Source: Rhodospirillales bacterium (GTDB lineage Bacteria > Pseudomonadota > Alphaproteobacteria > Acetobacterales > Acetobacteraceae). Taken from it: 8,674 nt of DNA. A model generated the notes under the pieces. That model worked only from the letters and a program-made list of their open reading frames with translations, was not told the DNA's origin and searched no databases. Shown here one piece after another: positions 5,479-8,674 of the stretch. Numbering within the stretch: position 1 is the first letter of the stretch; the number at the start of each line of letters is the position of its first letter. Both the position numbers and the translations under genes were made by a program. Location: assembly GCA_028870815.1 (NCBI GenBank), contig JAGWOU010000053.1, positions 1 through 8,674 on the forward strand. Reading direction: 5' to 3'.

Positions 5479-6218
5479 GCCGCGGACCTGGCGGTTCCGC
5501 GCCTGAGCGCCTCGCACAGAACCGACGAAGTGCAGGTCGCACCGAAAACCCCGCCCTGCATGTGGATCATCTCGATCGCCGCAAGTTTGTTGCTTTCCTT
5601 GGTCGCCGCCGTGCAATCGGTCAGCAACAGACATTCGATGCCACGGTCGTTTGCTTCCCGCATCGTCGTATGCACGCAAACATCCGTGGTGATGCCGGTC
5701 AGGATCAGATGGGTGATACCGCGCGTGTGCAGAATCAGTTCAAGATCGGTCGCATAGAAACTGCCTTTACCAGGCTTGTCGATGATGATCTCGCCGGCAA
5801 TCGGGGCCAGTTCCGGTATGATCTCCCACCCCGGTTCGCCGCGCACAAGCACCTGTCCGCAGGGGCCGCGGTCACCAATCCCGGCGCCGATCAGCCGGCT
5901 GCGCCAACGTTTGTTTGCCGGAAGATCGGCCAGTTCTGGTCTGTGGCCCTCGCGGGTGTGAATCACCGTCATTCCTGGAACGGCCCGCACGGCGGCCAAT
6001 GTCCTTGCGATGGGGTCGATCGCTGCCCGCGTCAGCGCGATGTCATATCCCATCGCATCTACATAGCCGCCGATTCCGCAAAAATCATGCTGCATGTCGA
6101 TCACGATCAGCGCGGTATGCTGCGGATACGCTTCGCCATCATACGGCCAGCGATAGGGCGTGGCTTCCACGCTGAAACCCTGCGTCACGCGCGTGTTGTC
6201 CTCTCCATCGTACATCAT
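5475..6218 (-). CDS. biuH: Biuret hydrolase-like cysteine hydrolase (247 aa)
   Basis: This enzyme should hydrolyse biuret to allophanate and ammonia in the cytoplasm. It resembles the Rhizobium biuret hydrolase along its length as I recall it. A PYRWPYDGEA lead is followed by TALIVIDMQHDFCGIGGYVDAMGYD, then HTREGHRPELADLPANKRWRS, GAGIGDRGPCG and RGEPGWEIIPEL. The catalytic Asp41, Lys148 (IIIDKPGKGSF) and Cys181 (GITTDVCVHTTMREANDRG) are all present. The family also contains RutB-type ureidoacrylate hydrolases and N-carbamoylsarcosine amidase, which lack this combination. The ATG at 6218 overlaps the permease stop by ATGA, and a second ATG follows at 6215. The gene lies between the transporter and the second hydrolase, so import and first cleavage are made together. 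Allophanate hydrolase is not in the window. Confidence 0.75.
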   Translation of the reverse strand: MMYDGEDNTRVTQGFSVEATPYRWPYDGEAYPQHTALIVIDMQHDFCGIGGYVDAMGYDIALTRAAIDPIARTLAAVRAVPGMTVIHTREGHRPELADLPANKRWRSRLIGAGIGDRGPCGQVLVRGEPGWEIIPELAPIAGEIIIDKPGKGSFYATDLELILHTRGITHLILTGITTDVCVHTTMREANDRGIECLLLTDCTAATKESNKLAAIEMIHMQGGVFGATCTSSVLCEALRRGTARSAA

Positions 6219-7528
6219 TCTTTCTCGGTGATCAGGCCATTGCTCGCGATCGCCGGCACCGGGCTCTTAAGAGAGGTCAGAGCGGCCATCATGGCGGCAG
6301 CGGTGAGGAAGGACACCATCGGAACCGGCAAGTAATGGCTGGCCGCGCTGTAGTTTACAATCAGGCCGCAGGCCCATCCCACGGCCAGCGCCGTCCAGGG
6401 CGCGATAGCGGGGCCGGTCAGTTCGCCCTTATGCCTGCGGGACAGATAGCCGCTGAAATGAGAGACGATGACCACCGCGCCGATCGGCGGCACCAGAATG
6501 CCGATGATCTCCAGCCAATCGAGAAGAAAAGCCCAGACACCGGTGGCCGCGATTACGATGCCAATGGCCCCGGCGACGGCCGTGGTCATCAGATAGCGCT
6601 GCCGGAACAGCTTCGAAAACCCAAGCGTGCTGTTATAGAGGCAATGCGTGGCATTCGAGCCCTGATTGACGATGGCCACGAGCACCGCGACGAAAGTAAA
6701 GATCTTGCCCAGGCTGACCAGATAGCCGACCGGATTGGCCGACTGGAACGGGTCCGAGGTTTTGAGGCCATGCGTCGCGAGCATCCACGTGAAGGCCACA
6801 CCCGCCAGCATGGCGATGCCGAAGCCGAGCGGGAAGGCCGCGAATACCGAAAGCCAGGACGAACGGCGGCTGCTGGCCCAGCGGTTGAAATCCGGCGCGA
6901 GCGTCCCGCTATCGGCGAAAGATGCCAATACGCCGGCTAGAATCTCCTGAAACGTGAGCGCGTGGCTGCCGACCCCGGCATGGTTGGCTTGCGTGGCGCT
7001 GGCCGGATGGCCAAGGAGCATGCCGAAGGCAAGAAAGATCAATACGCCGAACAGCGGTACCGAGACGTTGGAAATCATATTCATGCCGGCGATTCCCCGT
7101 GCGGTTATCGCGACGAAGGCGATCCCGAGGATCGTCGCGATCAGCCAATATGGAACGCCAAGCGAGGCGGCGAGGATCTCGGCCGGCATCGCCGTATTGA
7201 TCGTGAACCAGCCAAGAACGAGTACGGAAAGCAGTCCGGCAACGAACAAGTATCCGAAATCGCCGAATACTGTCTGGGCAATCTGAGAGAACGAGCGGCG
7301 TTCCCGCCAGCCGATCTCCCCGAGCAGGCCGACATAGGCGAACATCAGAAGGCTGCCCAGCAATATGGCCGCCGTTGCGGTCGATACGCTTGATTTGATC
7401 GCGAAAACCGACCCGGTGATCGTTATCGCGAGAATGAACGGAAACCCCGCCCATACCATTGCCAATTTGAACGTACCGAGCCCCTCCAGGGCGGAAACCT
7501 GACCGGTGGTGTGTTCGTCATGCGTCAT
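6215..7528 (-). CDS. NCS1-family permease, cytosine permease-like (437 aa)
   Basis: This is an inner-membrane secondary transporter with about twelve hydrophobic helices. Family features include GTFKLAMVWAGFPF at the first helix, GWFTINTAMPAEIL in the third to fourth helix region, NMISNVSVPLFGVLIF, and FADSGTLAPDFNRWASS in the middle, all typical of the CodB branch of nucleobase:cation symporters. I chose the ATG at 7528 because the family fold begins about 20 residues later. The frame stays open up to 7615, but that extension is Pro/Ala/Arg-rich and would intrude on the regulatory region. The ribosome binding site is weak (GAGAGA). The neighbours suggest the substrate is biuret, triuret, cyanuric acid or a pyrimidine/ureide rather than cytosine itself, because no deaminase is present. 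First gene of the operon, divergent from the LysR gene. Confidence 0.85.
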   Translation of the reverse strand: MTHDEHTTGQVSALEGLGTFKLAMVWAGFPFILAITITGSVFAIKSSVSTATAAILLGSLLMFAYVGLLGEIGWRERRSFSQIAQTVFGDFGYLFVAGLLSVLVLGWFTINTAMPAEILAASLGVPYWLIATILGIAFVAITARGIAGMNMISNVSVPLFGVLIFLAFGMLLGHPASATQANHAGVGSHALTFQEILAGVLASFADSGTLAPDFNRWASSRRSSWLSVFAAFPLGFGIAMLAGVAFTWMLATHGLKTSDPFQSANPVGYLVSLGKIFTFVAVLVAIVNQGSNATHCLYNSTLGFSKLFRQRYLMTTAVAGAIGIVIAATGVWAFLLDWLEIIGILVPPIGAVVIVSHFSGYLSRRHKGELTGPAIAPWTALAVGWACGLIVNYSAASHYLPVPMVSFLTAAAMMAALTSLKSPVPAIASNGLITEKE

Positions 7529-7665
7529 CGTGATGTCTCTCGCATTTAGCGGTTCGGCCGCGGCCGGGGGCTTGGGAGCACGGCGAAACTCGCCAGCCCC
7601 CGACGGTCCTGTCACGATGGCGCTGGTCCACGCTGCCGCATACTGTTAAATTGCCATCAAACCGC

Positions 7666-7678
7666 TGCAAAAATTGCA
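7666..7678. promoter_or_regulatory. LysR-type T-N11-A dyad in the divergent intergenic region
   Basis: TGCAA-AAA-TTGCA is a perfect dyad of 13 bases, beginning with T and ending with A, exactly the T-N11-A pattern of LysR-type binding boxes. It lies 20 bases before the LysR start and between the two divergent genes. A related direct repeat, ATTGCCATCA (7650-7659) and ATTGCATCA (7673-7681), surrounds it. It is the likely recognition site for both autorepression and activation of the permease operon. Confidence 0.6.
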
Positions 7679-7698
7679 TCACACTAAGGAGCCGCCCG

Positions 7699-8604
7699 AT
7701 GCGCCATCTAACTTCACTGCGTTACATCGAGGCGGTCGCGAAATCTGGCTCCATCCGCCGGGCCGCGGAGAGCCTCGCGATCAATTCCACAGCACTCAAT
7801 CGCCGCATCCTCGCGGTGGAGGCCGATCTGGGCGTGCCGATCTTCGAGCGGTTGCCCCGTGGCGTCAGGCTGTCGGCGGCCGGGGAGATATTGTTGCAGC
7901 ATATCCGCGATCAGTTGGGAGACATGGACCGCGTGAAAGGGCTGATCGCGGACCTTTCCGGCGAACGGCGCGGCCATGTTTCTATCGCCTGCAGCCAGGC
8001 GCTTCTGCCGTATTTTCTGCCGGAGCAGATATCGCTTTATCGGCGCGCTCATCCTGGCGTGACTTTTGGCGTGCATGTCCGGGACCGTGACGAGGCCGAG
8101 CAGTCCCTCATCTCGCGGGAGGCGGATATCGCGCTGGTGTTCGAACCGGTCCGCATGTCGGACCTCGAACTCCTGCTGGCGGTGCGTCAGCGGATCGAGG
8201 CGGTGCTGCACCCCGACCATCCCCTTGCGGCGAAAAAGACGTTACGCCTGCGCGAATGTCTGAGCTTTCCTATCGCCCTGCCGACCGCGCCTTACGGGGT
8301 CAGGCATCTGCTGGAGAACGCGACCCGGAGAAGCTCACTCAAACTGACACCGGTCGTCGAATCCGACAGTTTCGAATTCCTGTACCGCCATGCACTGGAG
8401 GAGAAGATCGTCACCTTGCAGATTCCGCTTGGTTTGCCGCCGGGTGACACGCCGGCCCTGGTGCGCCGCTCGATCGACACGCGCGACGTCCCGGACGGTA
8501 TGGTCTATGTCGGGCAGTTGAAAGGCCGTATTCTGCCTGTCGCCGCGTCTCGTTTCTGCGCGCAGATCATGTCGGCCTTCGCAGAGCGCTATGAGTGTAT
8601 ATAA
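7699..8604 (+). CDS. LysR-type transcriptional regulator (301 aa)
   Basis: The ATG at 7699 has TAAGGAG (7685-7691) 7 bases upstream and starts directly in the family's winged helix-turn-helix (MRHLTSLRYIEAVAKSGSIR, then AAESLAINSTALNRRILAVE and LGVPIFERLPRGVRLSAAGE, residues 1-62). An upstream ATG at 7651 would add 16 residues and swallow the operator dyad. A linker helix (about 63-90) leads to the periplasmic-binding-like effector domain (about 92-295) with HVSIACSQALLPYFLPEQI and DIALVFEP. Length is normal for the family. It is transcribed divergently from the permease and hydrolase genes, the usual arrangement for a LysR protein that controls its neighbours. The inducer is probably the transported compound or a hydrolysis product. 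AtzR, which controls the cyanuric acid genes, is a LysR protein too, but I cannot claim orthology. Confidence 0.9.
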   Translation: MRHLTSLRYIEAVAKSGSIRRAAESLAINSTALNRRILAVEADLGVPIFERLPRGVRLSAAGEILLQHIRDQLGDMDRVKGLIADLSGERRGHVSIACSQALLPYFLPEQISLYRRAHPGVTFGVHVRDRDEAEQSLISREADIALVFEPVRMSDLELLLAVRQRIEAVLHPDHPLAAKKTLRLRECLSFPIALPTAPYGVRHLLENATRRSSLKLTPVVESDSFEFLYRHALEEKIVTLQIPLGLPPGDTPALVRRSIDTRDVPDGMVYVGQLKGRILPVAASRFCAQIMSAFAERYECI

Positions 8605-8674
8605 AGTGCCGTTGAATTTCATTGAGGAGGTCAGAAACCGAAGCATTTTTTCTTTCGCACGCTACAGAGTACCT
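8605..8674. other. Short 3' flank of the LysR gene
   Basis: Seventy bases without a gene. A Shine-Dalgarno-like GAGGAGGT occurs at about 8623-8631, but no start codon follows at a usable distance. A T-run (8646-8651) is not preceded by a clear stem, so no intrinsic terminator is called. Confidence 0.3.

Noticed and set aside
5223..6335. Very long plus-strand open frame (370 codons) opposite the hydrolases
   Set aside because: Caused by the GC-rich codon pattern of the minus-strand genes, whose motifs and overlaps are unmistakable.

Overview
The window reads as a piece of a proteobacterial genome. It is probably from an acidophilic or metal-tolerant alphaproteobacterium of the Acetobacteraceae type. 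This is an inference from the rusticyanin-like blue copper protein, the Tat and Sec exported redox-type proteins, and the overall codon use; no rRNA or housekeeping marker is present to fix the taxon. There are no tRNA, rRNA, CRISPR or intact insertion-sequence features.

Left part (1-1129, minus strand): a two-gene unit running off the left edge. It encodes a Tat-exported protein with a DsrE-like C-terminal half, followed 27 bases later by a Sec-exported periplasmic protein cut by the window edge. An AT-rich leader lies upstream.

Scar region (about 1130-2300): no intact gene. It holds two decayed coding sequences. One is a complete but multiply broken GGDEF (diguanylate cyclase) domain on the plus strand (1468-1881). 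The other is a fragment of a serine recombinase on the minus strand (1959-2266), a likely trace of an old mobile element.

Metal/redox cluster (2320-4267, plus strand): a DUF302 protein, a rusticyanin-like type 1 copper protein with the full Cys-x4-His-x4-Met loop, a possible 30-residue small protein with an excellent ribosome binding site, and a Gly/Met/Trp-rich membrane protein ending in a SHOCT domain. A perfect 10-base inverted repeat sits just before the copper protein gene and looks like an operator. The cluster probably handles copper or electron transfer in the periplasm.

Right part (4509-8604): a nitrogen-scavenging locus. On the minus strand an NCS1 (cytosine-permease-like) transporter, a biuret-hydrolase-like cysteine hydrolase and a second, divergent cysteine hydrolase follow each other, each junction being a 4-base ATGA overlap. 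Behind them lies a broken AtzH/DUF3225 gene. A LysR-type regulator is transcribed divergently, with a perfect T-N11-A dyad in the shared intergenic region. The simplest reading is uptake and stepwise hydrolysis of a biuret- or triuret-like (ureido) compound for nitrogen, under LysR control, with the downstream end of the operon eroded.
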